A stretch of DNA of 64,000 nucleotides, from assembly GCF_014287435.1 (NCBI RefSeq), contig NZ_JACOPG010000002.1, positions 620,001-684,000 of the forward strand. The letters are read 5' to 3'. The notes under the pieces are model-generated. The model made no database searches, was not told the origin of the DNA, and saw only the letters and a program-made list of their open reading frames with translations. Numbering within the stretch: the stretch's first letter is position 1; every line of letters starts with the position of its first letter. This document shows positions 7,090 to 15,148 of the stretch, one piece after another. The DNA is from Roseburia lenta (lineage in GTDB: Bacteria; Bacillota; Clostridia; Lachnospirales; Lachnospiraceae). Made by a program: the position numbers and the translations under genes.

Positions 7090-7163
7090 TTGATATAAGA
7101 TTTATTTCTAATGTAGCATTCTAATTTGAACTGTTGTGATCCTGTAAGGAGAAAAGGAGATTG

Positions 7164-7496
7164 ATGCTGACCAAAGAAGAATTACCGGCTTGCCCGGTTG
7201 CAACCACATTGCAACTGATCGGAAGTAAATGGAAGATACTGATCATTCGAAACCTCATGTCACGCCCTTGGCGTTTCAATGAATTAAAAAGGGATCTGGA
7301 AGGAATCAGCCAGAAAGTCCTGACTGATTCCCTCAGATCCATGGAGGAAGACGGTATCATCACCCGCACCGTCTATGCAGAGGTTCCGCCCCGTGTAGAA
7401 TATGCCCTCAGCGATCTGGGCGAGTCCATGCGCCCCATCATCACGGCAATGGCAGAATGGGGCACCGCCTACAAGGAGTCCTTTTTAAAGGAATAA
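7164..7496 (+). CDS. HxlR family transcriptional regulator
   Basis: A 110-residue winged-helix protein. The family signature is clear: CPVATTLQLIGSKWKILIIR near the N-terminus with the conserved Cys (about residue 11), then RFNELKRDLEGISQKVLTDS as the recognition helix region and a wing with PPRVEYALSDLG. Members of this family often sense electrophiles or oxidants through that Cys. TTG at 7161 is an alternative start, but ATG at 7164 sits better after AGGAG. The gene is divergent from the flavoprotein-macrodomain-sirtuin operon, and the palindrome between them makes it their likely regulator (inference). Confidence 0.9.
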   Translation: MLTKEELPACPVATTLQLIGSKWKILIIRNLMSRPWRFNELKRDLEGISQKVLTDSLRSMEEDGIITRTVYAEVPPRVEYALSDLGESMRPIITAMAEWGTAYKESFLKE

Positions 7497-7513
7497 ATAA
7501 ACATACACGACAG

Positions 7514-7554
7514 AAAAAGGAGCATTCCCATATCTCTACGGAAATGCTCCTTTT
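7514..7554. terminator. Bidirectional terminator between hxlR-like gene and rpsR
   Basis: AAAAAGGAGCATTCC at 7514-7528 pairs with GGAAATGCTCCTTTT at 7540-7554. A-runs on the left and T-runs on the right let it act for both the rightward regulator gene and the leftward rpsF-ssb-rpsR operon. Confidence 0.8.
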
Positions 7555-7580
7555 GGAATACTATATCTTATCTACGAATC

Positions 7581-7832
7581 TTATTCGCAAACATATGGCA
7601 TAAGTGCTACGTGACGAGCTCTCTTGATTGCTACAGTTAAAGCTCTCTGATGCTTTGCACAGTTACCGGTGATACGACGAGGAAGGATCTTACCTCTCTC
7701 TGAGATGTATCTCTTTAACTTTGCTGTATCCTTGTAATCAATCACGTTGTCCTTACCACAGAATACACAGACTTTCTTTCTTCTGTGCATTGGTCTTCTT
7801 CTTGAACCATCTGCTGTCTTATTGTAAGCCAT
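7581..7832 (-). CDS. rpsR: 30S ribosomal protein bS18
   Basis: An 83-residue basic protein of the small ribosomal subunit that binds together with bS6 to 16S rRNA. The core [19 protein letters not shown] and the C-terminal [10 protein letters not shown] are the standard bS18 signature. An N-terminal CVFCGKD keeps a Cys pair typical of zinc-type bS18. AGGAGG precedes the ATG. It is the last gene of the conserved rpsF-ssb-rpsR operon, 21 bases after ssb. Confidence 0.97.
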   Translation of the reverse strand: MAYNKTADGSRRRPMHRRKKVCVFCGKDNVIDYKDTAKLKRYISERGKILPRRITGNCAKHQRALTVAIKRARHVALMPYVCE

Positions 7833-7853
7833 GACGCTACCTCCTAATCAATG

Positions 7854-8288
7854 CTAATTGAATGGCAATTCTTCTTCAATACCATCCGGAATGTTCATAA
7901 AACCGTCTCCAGCGTTTGTATTCGGTGCCGGAGTTCCCATGTCGCCGCCAAATCCATTGTTTGACTGAGCATTCTTGCTCTCTGCAAACTCAATGGAATT
8001 CGCAATGATCTGATCGGAATATACCATGTTCCCATCTTTTCCGGTGTAATTGTTGTTTCTGATTTCACCTTCTAATAAGATCTTGGTACCTTTTCTAAGA
8101 TATTTCTCAGCAAACTCTGCCTGACGTCCAAAAGCAGTTATACGGAAGAAATCTGCATCCGGATCTCCATCTCTCTTGAATCTTCTATCTACGGCAATTC
8201 TAAAATTTGCTACAGCAGAACCATTGGCTGCCCCATATCTTACTTCCGGATCTGCTACCAAGCGACCCATCATAATCAGTCTATTCAT
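7854..8288 (-). CDS. ssb: Single-stranded DNA-binding protein
   Basis: A 144-residue SSB with one OB fold (residues 1 to about 105), starting MNRLIMMGRLVADPEVRYG, then FRIAVDRRF and GTKILLEGEIRNNNYTGKDG. A Gly/Asn-rich linker leads to the acidic tail EEELPFN, whose last residues bind replication and repair partners. It protects single-stranded DNA in replication, recombination and repair. It lies between rpsF and rpsR, as in most Firmicutes. Confidence 0.96.
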   Translation of the reverse strand: MNRLIMMGRLVADPEVRYGAANGSAVANFRIAVDRRFKRDGDPDADFFRITAFGRQAEFAEKYLRKGTKILLEGEIRNNNYTGKDGNMVYSDQIIANSIEFAESKNAQSNNGFGGDMGTPAPNTNAGDGFMNIPDGIEEELPFN

Positions 8289-8308
8289 TCCTACTCCTTA
8301 TCTACTAT

Positions 8309-8599
8309 CTATGCCTCGTCTTTTCTGACGCATAAGAAACGAAGAACATTATCCATAATACGAACGTTTTCTTCGATCTGAGCAGGTGCATCAGCTTCTG
8401 CTTCGAACTGGATGAAGTAGTAATAACCTTCGCTCATCTTCTGGATGTCGTAAGCTAACTTCTTCTTACCCCAATCTTCTACTTCACTGACAACGCCGCC
8501 GAAACGGGTAATGTAACCCTGTGCCTTCTCAACGACTGCTGCTCTCGCATCATCTTCGATCTTAGCATTAACAACGAGTGCTAATTCATACTTGTTCAT
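8309..8599 (-). CDS. rpsF: 30S ribosomal protein bS6
   Basis: A 96-residue small-subunit protein beginning MNKYELALVVNAKIEDDARA, with WGKKKLAYDIQKMSEGYYYF in the middle and RIMDNVLRFLCVRKDEA at the end, the usual bS6 pattern. It pairs with bS18 on the ribosome platform. A strong AAAGGAGG lies before the ATG. First gene of the operon, with a promoter at 8679-8707 and a structured leader in between. Confidence 0.97.
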   Translation of the reverse strand: MNKYELALVVNAKIEDDARAAVVEKAQGYITRFGGVVSEVEDWGKKKLAYDIQKMSEGYYYFIQFEAEADAPAQIEENVRIMDNVLRFLCVRKDEA

Positions 8600-8627
8600 G
8601 CGATTTTACCTCCTTTTGGTCTTTTGG

Positions 8628-8653
8628 CCTTGCCAATATACGGCAAAGCAAGG
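8628..8653 (-). promoter_or_regulatory. Possible bS6:bS18 autoregulatory leader hairpin of rpsF
   Basis: The minus-strand leader contains CCTTGC and GCAAGG at its ends, closing a stem around TTGCCGTATATTGGC, with an internal CCG. It sits just before the rpsF Shine-Dalgarno sequence. Many bacteria have a leader in which bS6 with bS18 binds a hairpin containing an exposed CCG. The match is by eye only, and the fold has not been compared with the known motif. Confidence 0.4.
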
Positions 8654-8678
8654 ATATTTTAATATACCACGAGTTGAT

Positions 8679-8707
8679 ATGATACCATGATTTTCCCTCT
8701 TTTTCAA
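8679..8707 (-). promoter_or_regulatory. Promoter of rpsF-ssb-rpsR
   Basis: On the minus strand TTGAAA (complement of 8702-8707) and TATCAT (complement of 8679-8684) are 17 bases apart. The -35 box overlaps the stop codon of the upstream DUF951 gene. Confidence 0.65.
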
Positions 8708-8910
8708 GCCTTTTTTACATTTTCGTGCAAAACATTTTTGCATGCCTTGGTCACTTTTGTGCGCGGCAGCATCATCTGATGCCCACATCCCAGACATGCC
8801 AGACGAAAATCGGCTCCCACACGCAGGATGCGAAACTGGTCGCTCCCACAAGGGTGCTTCTTTTTCATGGTTACAATATCATTTACCTGAAAATCCCACT
8901 TGTTCTCCAT
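8704..8910 (-). CDS. DUF951 family protein
   Basis: A 68-residue cytoplasmic protein of the DUF951 family, found beside the rpsF operon or the parAB region in many Firmicutes. The conserved features are all visible: FQVNDIVTMKKKHPCGSD near the start, FRILRVGADFRLACLGCGH in the middle and MMLPRTKVTK. Three cysteines (HPCG and CLGCGH) look like a small metal-binding site. No function is established. The proximity to rpsF suggests a housekeeping role, perhaps in RNA binding because the fold is probably a small beta barrel (inference). Confidence 0.85.
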   Translation of the reverse strand: MENKWDFQVNDIVTMKKKHPCGSDQFRILRVGADFRLACLGCGHQMMLPRTKVTKACKNVLHENVKKA

Positions 8911-8935
8911 ACGCTTTTCCTTTGGTTTGTGATGT

Positions 8936-8963
8936 AAAAAAGAGACATCCTATCGGACATCTC
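8936..8963 (-). terminator. Terminator after the initiator tRNA gene
   Basis: On the minus strand GAGATGTCC and GGATGTCTC (complements of 8955-8963 and 8942-8950) form a perfect nine-base-pair stem with a four-base loop, followed by six T. Confidence 0.8.
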
Positions 8964-8971
8964 CTAAAAAA

Positions 8972-9045
8972 TTGCGGGAATAGGATTTGAACCTATGACC
9001 TCCGGGTTATGAGCCCGGCGAGCTTCCAGACTGCTCCATCCCGCG
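8972..9045 (-). tRNA. tRNA-fMet (CAT), initiator
   Basis: A 74-base cloverleaf without encoded CCA. Acceptor strands are CGCGGGA and TCCCGCA, so base 1 (C) faces base 72 (A) unpaired, the mark of bacterial initiator tRNA. The anticodon stem CCGGG/CCCGG contains the three consecutive G-C pairs also specific to the initiator, and the anticodon is CAT. The T arm has GGTTCAAATCC. Confidence 0.95.
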
Positions 9046-9057
9046 TCAACGTTATTT

Positions 9058-9086
9058 ATTATAGGCTTCTTATCCCGGATTGTCAA
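9058..9086 (-). promoter_or_regulatory. Consensus promoter of the initiator tRNA gene
   Basis: On the minus strand a perfect TTGACA (complement of 9081-9086) and a perfect TATAAT (complement of 9058-9063) are separated by 17 bases, ending a few bases before the tRNA. Confidence 0.9.
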
Positions 9087-9112
9087 ATTTTTGTCATCGA
9101 CAAGATCTGACA

Positions 9113-9586
9113 TCAGTATGCGATCAGCCCCTGCATGATACTACAGACAATGACTGCCACGACCGCGCCTAAGATCATACCGACGATGATCTCCGGTATG
9201 GTATGCCCCATCTTTTCTCTTAAGTTTCCTTCGTACAAAGGCTCTCTGCCCTCGGCTTTATCCCGCTCCAAAAGACGGTTGAGCAACTGCGCCTCGCGCC
9301 CTGTCTCCATGCGCACGCCTGCTGCATCGTAGATCACGATAATAGCAAAAAACAAAGCCATAACAAAAGGAAATCCTCCCAGTCCCTCCACGATAGCAGT
9401 CGAAACGACCAGGCCCGTAACTGTGGCTGAATGTGAACTTGGCATACCGCCGCTTCCCGTGAGACGTTCCGCGGAAAAACCATTTTTTGCCGCGTCAATG
9501 ATAACCTTTAAGACTTGCGCCACCAGCCAGGCAGCCGCCGTTGCCACAAATATACGGTTTGTGATGAGATCCATGAGCATGTTCAT
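9113..9586 (-). CDS. Divergent PAP2 family membrane protein (DUF212/YuiD type)
   Basis: A 157-residue membrane protein with about four hydrophobic segments, related to acid phosphatase/vanadium haloperoxidase proteins. Diagnostic motifs are GGMPSSHSATVTGL near residue 46, YDAAGVRMETGREAQLLN near residue 85 and REKMGHTIPEIIVGMILG near residue 124. The SSHS and GHTIPE motifs correspond to the phosphatase core, so a membrane lipid phosphate may be the substrate, although the family is not characterised. AAGGAAG precedes the ATG. It stands between the tRNA gene and the spmB gene. Confidence 0.85.
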   Translation of the reverse strand: MNMLMDLITNRIFVATAAAWLVAQVLKVIIDAAKNGFSAERLTGSGGMPSSHSATVTGLVVSTAIVEGLGGFPFVMALFFAIIVIYDAAGVRMETGREAQLLNRLLERDKAEGREPLYEGNLREKMGHTIPEIIVGMILGAVVAVIVCSIMQGLIAY

Positions 9587-9665
9587 TTGTTTTCTTCCTT
9601 ATCTTCTATAATATATGTCACCAAGTTTCCCTATATTACTACGAATTTGAAAATTTGTACAGTTC

Positions 9666-10190
9666 CTATAGCATCTGCCCCAGGATCACACTGGCGATCA
9701 GCCCCGCCAAAGTCGCTACCAGCGCGCCCGCCAGCGTCCATCTGGTCTTTCGGATGCCGACACTCATAAAATAGACCGACATGGTATAAAAGATGGTCTC
9801 CGTGCAAGATCCCATCAAAGATACAATCAGCCCATTGCTGCTGTCCGGTCCATATTCTTTAAAAATATCTAAGACCAGTCCGGTCGCCGCCGAGGAGGAA
9901 AACATTTTTACGATAGCCGCTGGAAGAAGCACGGAGGGAAAGACTTCCTCGGGTATGATCTTTCCCAACCAGACTGCCAGATCCGTCAGAAAGCCGGAAG
10001 CACGCAGGACACCGACCGCACACATAAGCCCGATCAGCGTCGGCATAATGCCGATCACGGTGTGAAAGCCGTCTTTCGCCCCCTCCAGAAAATCCTCATA
10101 GACCCTCCCCTTGCCAAGCAGGGCGTGAAAAAGGATGATAAACAAGAGAATGGGGATGATGGCATCGGATATATATAGAAGCAATTTCAT
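9666..10190 (-). CDS. spmB: Spore maturation protein B
   Basis: A 174-residue integral membrane protein of the SpmB family (nucleoside-recognition Gate domain). YEDFLEGAKDGFHTVIGIMP near residue 33 and the TETIFYTMSVYFMSVGI stretch near the C-terminus are characteristic. In B. subtilis SpmA and SpmB are needed for spore core dehydration and heat resistance. ATG at 10190 overlaps the spmA stop (ATGA) and has GGAGG seven bases upstream, so I prefer it to the longer start at 10214. Its presence indicates a spore-forming organism or a recent descendant. Confidence 0.92.
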   Translation of the reverse strand: MKLLLYISDAIIPILLFIILFHALLGKGRVYEDFLEGAKDGFHTVIGIMPTLIGLMCAVGVLRASGFLTDLAVWLGKIIPEEVFPSVLLPAAIVKMFSSSAATGLVLDIFKEYGPDSSNGLIVSLMGSCTETIFYTMSVYFMSVGIRKTRWTLAGALVATLAGLIASVILGQML

Positions 10191-10774
10191 AGCCGATCCT
10201 CCCGCCCCATACATGCCAGTTTACAAAAGATCACGGCAACCAAAGTGCTGATAGCGGTCGCAAGAATGGCAGGACCCGTGATCATGGATGGATTTGCCGA
10301 TCCGTACTGACTGCGATAGGCGATCATATTGACCGGGATCAGTTGCAGGGAAGAAATATTAAGTACCAGAAAAGTACACATTTCCCGGCTTGCCACGCCC
10401 TCTTTCTGCCGGCTGACCTTCTTTAATTCCTGCATGGCAGAAAGTCCTGCCGGTGTTGCCGCCCAGCCAAGTCCAAAGATATTGGCGATGACATTGGTCG
10501 CGATATATTCTTTTGCCTTGGTCTCCTTTTTTAATGTAGGAAATAAAAAGTTCAGCAGGGGATCCAGTTTTTCTGCCAGAGTACGCAATAGTCCGCTCTT
10601 TTGCGCAATGTTCATCATACCTACCCAAAAACACATGACACCAAGCAATGTGATACAAAGAGAAACGGCTTCCTTTGCAGAGGAAAGTGCCGCTTCCGTG
10701 ATTGCCGCCATCTCTCCCCGAAAGCCTCCATAGACGATGCCAAGTAAGAGCATGCCTGCCCAAAGATAATTCAT
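10187..10774 (-). CDS. spmA: Spore maturation protein A
   Basis: A 195-residue polytopic membrane protein that begins MNYLWAGMLLLGIVYGGFRG, the usual SpmA N-terminus. AKEAVSLCITLLGVMCFWVG and NIFGLGWAATPAGLSAMQEL are further family motifs. A longer frame begins at 10855, but ATG at 10774 has GGAG five bases upstream and matches the family start, so it is preferred. It forms a translationally coupled pair with spmB. It is divergent from the DUF885 lipoprotein gene; the 115-base gap between them should contain both promoters, but none was clear enough to list. Confidence 0.92.
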   Translation of the reverse strand: MNYLWAGMLLLGIVYGGFRGEMAAITEAALSSAKEAVSLCITLLGVMCFWVGMMNIAQKSGLLRTLAEKLDPLLNFLFPTLKKETKAKEYIATNVIANIFGLGWAATPAGLSAMQELKKVSRQKEGVASREMCTFLVLNISSLQLIPVNMIAYRSQYGSANPSMITGPAILATAISTLVAVIFCKLACMGREDRL

Positions 10775-10889
10775 AGGCACTCCAAGACTTTTTTTCATAT
10801 GTATGAATTTTAAGGAAAATCTATGCCGGAAATCATATTTTTTTTCATTGTACATACACTGTAACTATGGTATTTCTTTGGGAGGCATT

Positions 10890-12647
10890 ATGGGAAAACG
10901 ATTTCTTTGTCTGATCCTTGCTATCCTGATCGCCTTTTCGGCGGTAGGCTGCAGCAAAGAAGATCTGGGAAATGCAAGGCTTTTTGATGCGGGTCAGACC
11001 AGCGATGCAGATACTTTTGAGGATCTGACAGACGATTGGTTTTGCAGGCAGATGGAAGCCGATCCTATGTCCTGCCACTTTACTTTAGAAAACCCGGATG
11101 CCTATCATATCACTTTTTCGGACCAGACGCTCTGCACACTGACCATGGAAGAACATATCAAGGAAATGGATGAGATCAAAAATCTGCTTGACCGTTTAAA
11201 GGACATTGACCGCAATAATCTGACTGCCCGGCAAAGGCTGGTCTATGACCTTATGAAGGATTACTATGGTCTGGAGGAAAAACTGGGCGACTACTACTAC
11301 TATCAAAATCTGCTCTCGCCGACCGCCGGTATTCCTTCTTCCCTGCCGGTTCTTTTGTCCTCTTTTTCCTTTCACGATACCGAGGATATTGAATGTTACC
11401 TGTCCCTCTTAGAAGAAATGGATATCTACTTCGGACAGATCTATGCCTTTGCTACGGAACAGACCAAATTGGGGCTTATGGAAAACACAGACTCGTTGCA
11501 ACAGACCATTGATTTTTGTGCCTCTTTTTCACAGGTGCAGGCGGACCACCTGCTTCTGACTTCTTTTGACGACCGCATAAAAAACGCTGCCTTTTTAGAT
11601 GAAGCAGAAAAAGCGTCCTATATCTTCCGGAATCAGTCGATCATTTATGATGTCGTTTTACCGTCTTATTTGTCGCTTTCTAATCAATTATCGTCGATTA
11701 TTGACAAAACAGACGATAATGGAAGTCTTTCTGTCAAAGAAAAAGGACGTACATACTACGCCCTTCTGGTCAGAAAAAACACCGGCACAAAGGAAAGTCC
11801 CTATACGGTTTTCCAAGAAATCGCTGCCAAACGTCAGGAAGACCTGTTCCAAATGGCTGACCTCTTTGCCCACAATCCTGCCTTAGCGTCCATGCTGGGC
11901 TCTTATGCCTGCCCCCTAAAAACAGCCGATGACATGATCGAGCATTTACAGGATTCTATACAAAATGACTTTCCTACTTGTGAAAATGTTACCGTCACCA
12001 TCCATGAAATTGCGCCACAATTGCGGCAGACCAGTGCGCCCGCCTACTATCTGATCGCGCCTTTGGATTCTGGTGGCTATCACAATATTTTTTTCAATCC
12101 AGACAGCAATGCCGACACGACTTCCCTCTTTACCACCATGGCACATGAGGGTTTTCCCGGTCATCTTTACCAGACCGCCATGTCCTATCAGTACGGATTG
12201 GAACCGGTGCGCGCCCTTTTATCCTTTCCGGCATATACCGAGGGCTGGGCTACCTATGTGGAATATATGTCTTATCAATACGCCGGACTGCCGGATCAAC
12301 TTGCGTCCGTCCTAGCCCTCAATGAGAGCATTGTCCTAAGTCTCTATGCCTCTGCCGACATTGGCATCCATTATTATGGCTGGGATCGTTCCAGTCTTTT
12401 GGAATTTTTAGAAAATTATGGGATCAAAGATCAAGATGTCGTCGATCAGATCTACCAGTTGATCGTGGAAGATCCTGCAAATTACCTGCATTATTATGTA
12501 GGCTATATGAATTTTGCATCCCTACAGAAAGACTATAAGGATGCAAAAAAAGATGATTTTTCTTATATGGAATTTCATAAAAAGATATTACAGACCGGAC
12601 CTGCGCCTTTTGATATCCTGCGGGATGCCCTGCTTGGAACATCATAA
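10890..12647 (+). CDS. DUF885 family lipoprotein, probable metallopeptidase
   Basis: A 585-residue protein that starts with a lipoprotein signal: MGKRF, a hydrophobic run and AVGC with the Cys at about residue 20, so it is likely anchored outside the cytoplasmic membrane. The body is a DUF885 domain. MAHEGFPGHLYQ near residue 417 holds the HExxxGH zinc-binding motif, and TEGWATYVEYM near residue 448 supplies the family's downstream Glu. DUF885 proteins belong to the zinc peptidase clan, and an aminopeptidase or carboxypeptidase role on extracellular peptides is plausible, but no substrate is known. GGAGG lies four bases before ATG. The stop overlaps the end of the convergent rsmI gene by six bases. 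Confidence 0.85.
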   Translation: MGKRFLCLILAILIAFSAVGCSKEDLGNARLFDAGQTSDADTFEDLTDDWFCRQMEADPMSCHFTLENPDAYHITFSDQTLCTLTMEEHIKEMDEIKNLLDRLKDIDRNNLTARQRLVYDLMKDYYGLEEKLGDYYYYQNLLSPTAGIPSSLPVLLSSFSFHDTEDIECYLSLLEEMDIYFGQIYAFATEQTKLGLMENTDSLQQTIDFCASFSQVQADHLLLTSFDDRIKNAAFLDEAEKASYIFRNQSIIYDVVLPSYLSLSNQLSSIIDKTDDNGSLSVKEKGRTYYALLVRKNTGTKESPYTVFQEIAAKRQEDLFQMADLFAHNPALASMLGSYACPLKTADDMIEHLQDSIQNDFPTCENVTVTIHEIAPQLRQTSAPAYYLIAPLDSGGYHNIFFNPDSNADTTSLFTTMAHEGFPGHLYQTAMSYQYGLEPVRALLSFPAYTEGWATYVEYMSYQYAGLPDQLASVLALNESIVLSLYASADIGIHYYGWDRSSLLEFLENYGIKDQDVVDQIYQLIVEDPANYLHYYVGYMNFASLQKDYKDAKKDDFSYMEFHKKILQTGPAPFDILRDALLGTS

Positions 12648-13478
12648 AAGCGCCTGATAAATATCGCGCTTGCTGACGCCACGGTCTTTGGCTACGGCTT
12701 TCATGGCGTCCTTTTTGCTGTAGTCCTGATCCAGATAGATCTGCATATGCTCCTCAATGCTCAGATCTTCCCAGCGGCTCTGCTCCTCCTGCATGACCTC
12801 TTCTTTGGACTTACCGGCAATGACAAGGACATATTCACCGCGCGGGTCATTTTCCCTGTAATAATCCACAGCCTGCGCCAGCGTCATTTTCTTCTTTTCC
12901 TCATAACGCTTGGTCAGTTCCCGGCAGAGCGTGATGCTGCGGTCGCCGAGTGCCTGATAAAGTTCCTGCAAGGTCGCACGCAGATGATGCGGTGCCTCAT
13001 AAACGATCATGGTGCGTGTCTCCTGCTGCATCTCTGCCAATACACGCGCGCGCTCCTTTTTGTCTTTTGGCAAAAATGCCTCAAAACTAAAACGCCGACA
13101 CGCCTGTCCGGAACTCGTCACCGCAGTGATACAGGCAGCCGCACCCGGAACGGCATTGACCTCGATGTCTTCCTCATAACACATTGCCACCAGTTCCTCG
13201 CCCGGATCGGAAATGCCCGGTGTCCCGGCATCTGTGATAACGGCAATATTTTTGCCATCTTTTAAGGCTGCCAGTAATGTATGCGCCTTTTCGATCTTAT
13301 TAAACTCATGATAACTTGTCATGGGCGTGTCGATCTCAAAGTGGTTCAAAAGTTTTATGGAATTTCGCGTATCCTCAGCAGCGATCAGATCCACTTCTTT
13401 TAAAATGCGGACACAGCGATAGGTCATATCCTCCAGATTTCCGATCGGTGTCGCACACAAATATAAGATACCTGCCAT
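12642..13478 (-). CDS. rsmI: 16S rRNA (cytidine-1402-2'-O)-methyltransferase
   Basis: A 278-residue SAM-dependent methyltransferase of the tetrapyrrole-methylase fold that modifies C1402 in the ribosomal decoding centre. LYLCATPIGNLEDMTYRCV opens the protein, followed by AAEDTRNSIKLLNHF, the SAM loop VITDAGTPGISDPGEELV and VPGAAACITAVTSSG, all family hallmarks. The C-terminal tail with a DYSKKDAMKAVAKDRG segment is the small RsmI C-terminal helical domain. AAAGGAG precedes the ATG. It closes the cluster that corresponds to the B. subtilis yaaO-to-yabC order (yabC is rsmI). Confidence 0.96.
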   Translation of the reverse strand: MAGILYLCATPIGNLEDMTYRCVRILKEVDLIAAEDTRNSIKLLNHFEIDTPMTSYHEFNKIEKAHTLLAALKDGKNIAVITDAGTPGISDPGEELVAMCYEEDIEVNAVPGAAACITAVTSSGQACRRFSFEAFLPKDKKERARVLAEMQQETRTMIVYEAPHHLRATLQELYQALGDRSITLCRELTKRYEEKKKMTLAQAVDYYRENDPRGEYVLVIAGKSKEEVMQEEQSRWEDLSIEEHMQIYLDQDYSKKDAMKAVAKDRGVSKRDIYQALL

Positions 13479-13529
13479 ACTCCGGCACTCCTTTCCGTTA
13501 TCTTTGCTCTACTTTTATCCCGCAAGCAT

Positions 13530-14270
13530 TTAATAACCGTAAATATCGTAGATCTCCGGCATATAAACGCCCGGACTCTGATATACGATCAGAGGTTTTT
13601 CTACCGTGATCCTGGATTTTCCGTCCCGCATCCCCTCGATCAGAACCATATTGGGTTCCTTATCCACATAGGGATAGACCAGCTGCATCCGCTTTGGCTC
13701 AACCTTGTAACGGCTCATTGTGGATAAGATCTCCACCAGGCGGAAAGGTCTGTGCACAAAGTAACATCTGCCGCCCGGACGAAGGAGTTTTGCCGTCTGT
13801 GATACCACATCCTCCAGATTACAGAGCACTTCATGTCTGGCGATGGTCTTGGCATCGCCGTCATTCTTGATGCCATGCTGGTCAGTCATATAGGGCGGAT
13901 TGCAGGTCACAACATCAAAAGAAGATGCCCCAAAAATATTTGTTGCATCTTTGATATCTCCTGTGACAATGGAAACGCGGTCCTCCAAGTGATTGTAAGC
14001 CACACTCCTTGCCGCCATGTCAGCACTCTCCGGCTGGATCTCCAGACCGGTAAAATGCTGCCCCTCTGTTTTGGCTTCTAAAAGGATGGGAATGATCCCG
14101 GTTCCCGTGCCAAGATCCAGCACTTCCTCTCCGCGCTTTACCTTGGCAAAGCCGGACAAAAGCACAGCATCCATACCAAAACAAAAACGCTTGGGATCCT
14201 GGATGATCTTGTAACCGTTGCGTTGCAGTTCATCCAGCCGCTCACCCTCATGTAAAAATGATCCTGCCAT
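13530..14270 (-). CDS. tRNA1(Val) (adenine-N6)-methyltransferase-like protein (YabB/TrmN6 family)
   Basis: A 246-residue SAM-dependent methyltransferase. DLGTGTGIIPILLEAK near residue 53 is the SAM-binding loop, and VVTCNPPYM near residue 120 is the NPPY motif of N6-adenine or N4-cytosine methylating enzymes. The family includes E. coli TrmN6, which modifies A37 of tRNA-Val, and B. subtilis YabB, which lies at the same place between ricT and rsmI. The start codon shares one base with the ricT stop (TAATG), so translation is coupled. The exact RNA target in this organism is inferred from homology only. Confidence 0.85.
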   Translation of the reverse strand: MAGSFLHEGERLDELQRNGYKIIQDPKRFCFGMDAVLLSGFAKVKRGEEVLDLGTGTGIIPILLEAKTEGQHFTGLEIQPESADMAARSVAYNHLEDRVSIVTGDIKDATNIFGASSFDVVTCNPPYMTDQHGIKNDGDAKTIARHEVLCNLEDVVSQTAKLLRPGGRCYFVHRPFRLVEILSTMSRYKVEPKRMQLVYPYVDKEPNMVLIEGMRDGKSRITVEKPLIVYQSPGVYMPEIYDIYGY

Positions 14271-15148
14271 TATTTATTATCCTCGAGTTTTGCCAACTCT
14301 TTTAATTCTTCTTTTGTGACCTTGATATTCTTGCGCTTTGCCTTGAATTTGAGGTCTCCTACTGCGTAGTCGCGCTCTTCCTTGGTATCATTCTGCTCGA
14401 TCAATACCTTGACGCGCTGACGAAGGACGCTGACCGCCTTAACCTGTCCGCGGATCCCTTCCGGTGTCGTCACATAGTCCCCGATATTCGGCAACTGGCT
14501 GTTCAGATACTCGTAAGTCTCCTGCTCATTTTTCAGACAGCACATAAGTCTGCCGCAGACCCCAGAGATCTTAGTCGGGTTCAGGGAAAGATTTTGCTCT
14601 TTTGCCATCTTGATGGAAACCGGAACAAAGTCTGTCAGATAAGAACTACAGCAGAGTGGTCTGCCGCAGATGCCGATCCCGCCCATGATCTTGGTCTCGT
14701 CACGCACACCGATCTGGCGCAACTCGATCCTGGTACGGAATACCGATGCCAGATCCTTTACCAGTTCACGGAAATCGATCCTGCCGTCTGCCGTGAAGTA
14801 AAAGAGCAGTTTATTGTTATCAAAGGTGTACTCTGCGTCCACCAGTTTCATTTCCAGTTTGTGCTTTTTGATCTTTTCCTGACAGATCTTGAAAGCCTCT
14901 TTTTCTTTTTCCTTGTTCTTCTCTGCCCGTTTAAAGTCTTCCTCGGTCGCGATACGCTGGACAGTCTTTAGCGGCTGGACAACCTCATCATCCGGCACTT
15001 CCTTTGGTGCTACGGCAACTGTTCCCATCTCGACACCACGCGCAGTCTCAACGATCACGCGGTCACCGATCTTTAAGTCTAAGTTCTTGGGTCCAAAATA
15101 ATATACTTTACCTGCGGTGCGAAAACGCACACCAACAATCTTTATCAT
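14270..15148 (-). CDS. ricT: PSP1/RicT (YaaT) regulatory iron-sulfur protein
   Basis: A 292-residue PSP1-domain protein. In B. subtilis RicT, with RicA and RicF, forms a complex carrying 4Fe-4S clusters that aids RNase Y mRNA processing and affects sporulation, competence and biofilms. Two cysteine clusters are seen, GICGRPLCCSSYL near residue 160 and SGVCGRLMCCLKNE near residue 194. The start MIKIVGVRFRTAGKVYYFGP at 15148 has GGAG eight bases upstream, and its ATG overlaps the holB stop by four bases. A C-terminal Lys-rich tail follows the PSP1 domain. Partners RicA and RicF are not in the window. Confidence 0.92.
   Translation of the reverse strand: MIKIVGVRFRTAGKVYYFGPKNLDLKIGDRVIVETARGVEMGTVAVAPKEVPDDEVVQPLKTVQRIATEEDFKRAEKNKEKEKEAFKICQEKIKKHKLEMKLVDAEYTFDNNKLLFYFTADGRIDFRELVKDLASVFRTRIELRQIGVRDETKIMGGIGICGRPLCCSSYLTDFVPVSIKMAKEQNLSLNPTKISGVCGRLMCCLKNEQETYEYLNSQLPNIGDYVTTPEGIRGQVKAVSVLRQRVKVLIEQNDTKEERDYAVGDLKFKAKRKNIKVTKEELKELAKLEDNK

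Noticed and set aside
9666-10214. Longer start for spmB at 10214
   Set aside because: The start at 10190 forms the normal ATGA overlap with spmA and has GGAGG seven bases upstream.
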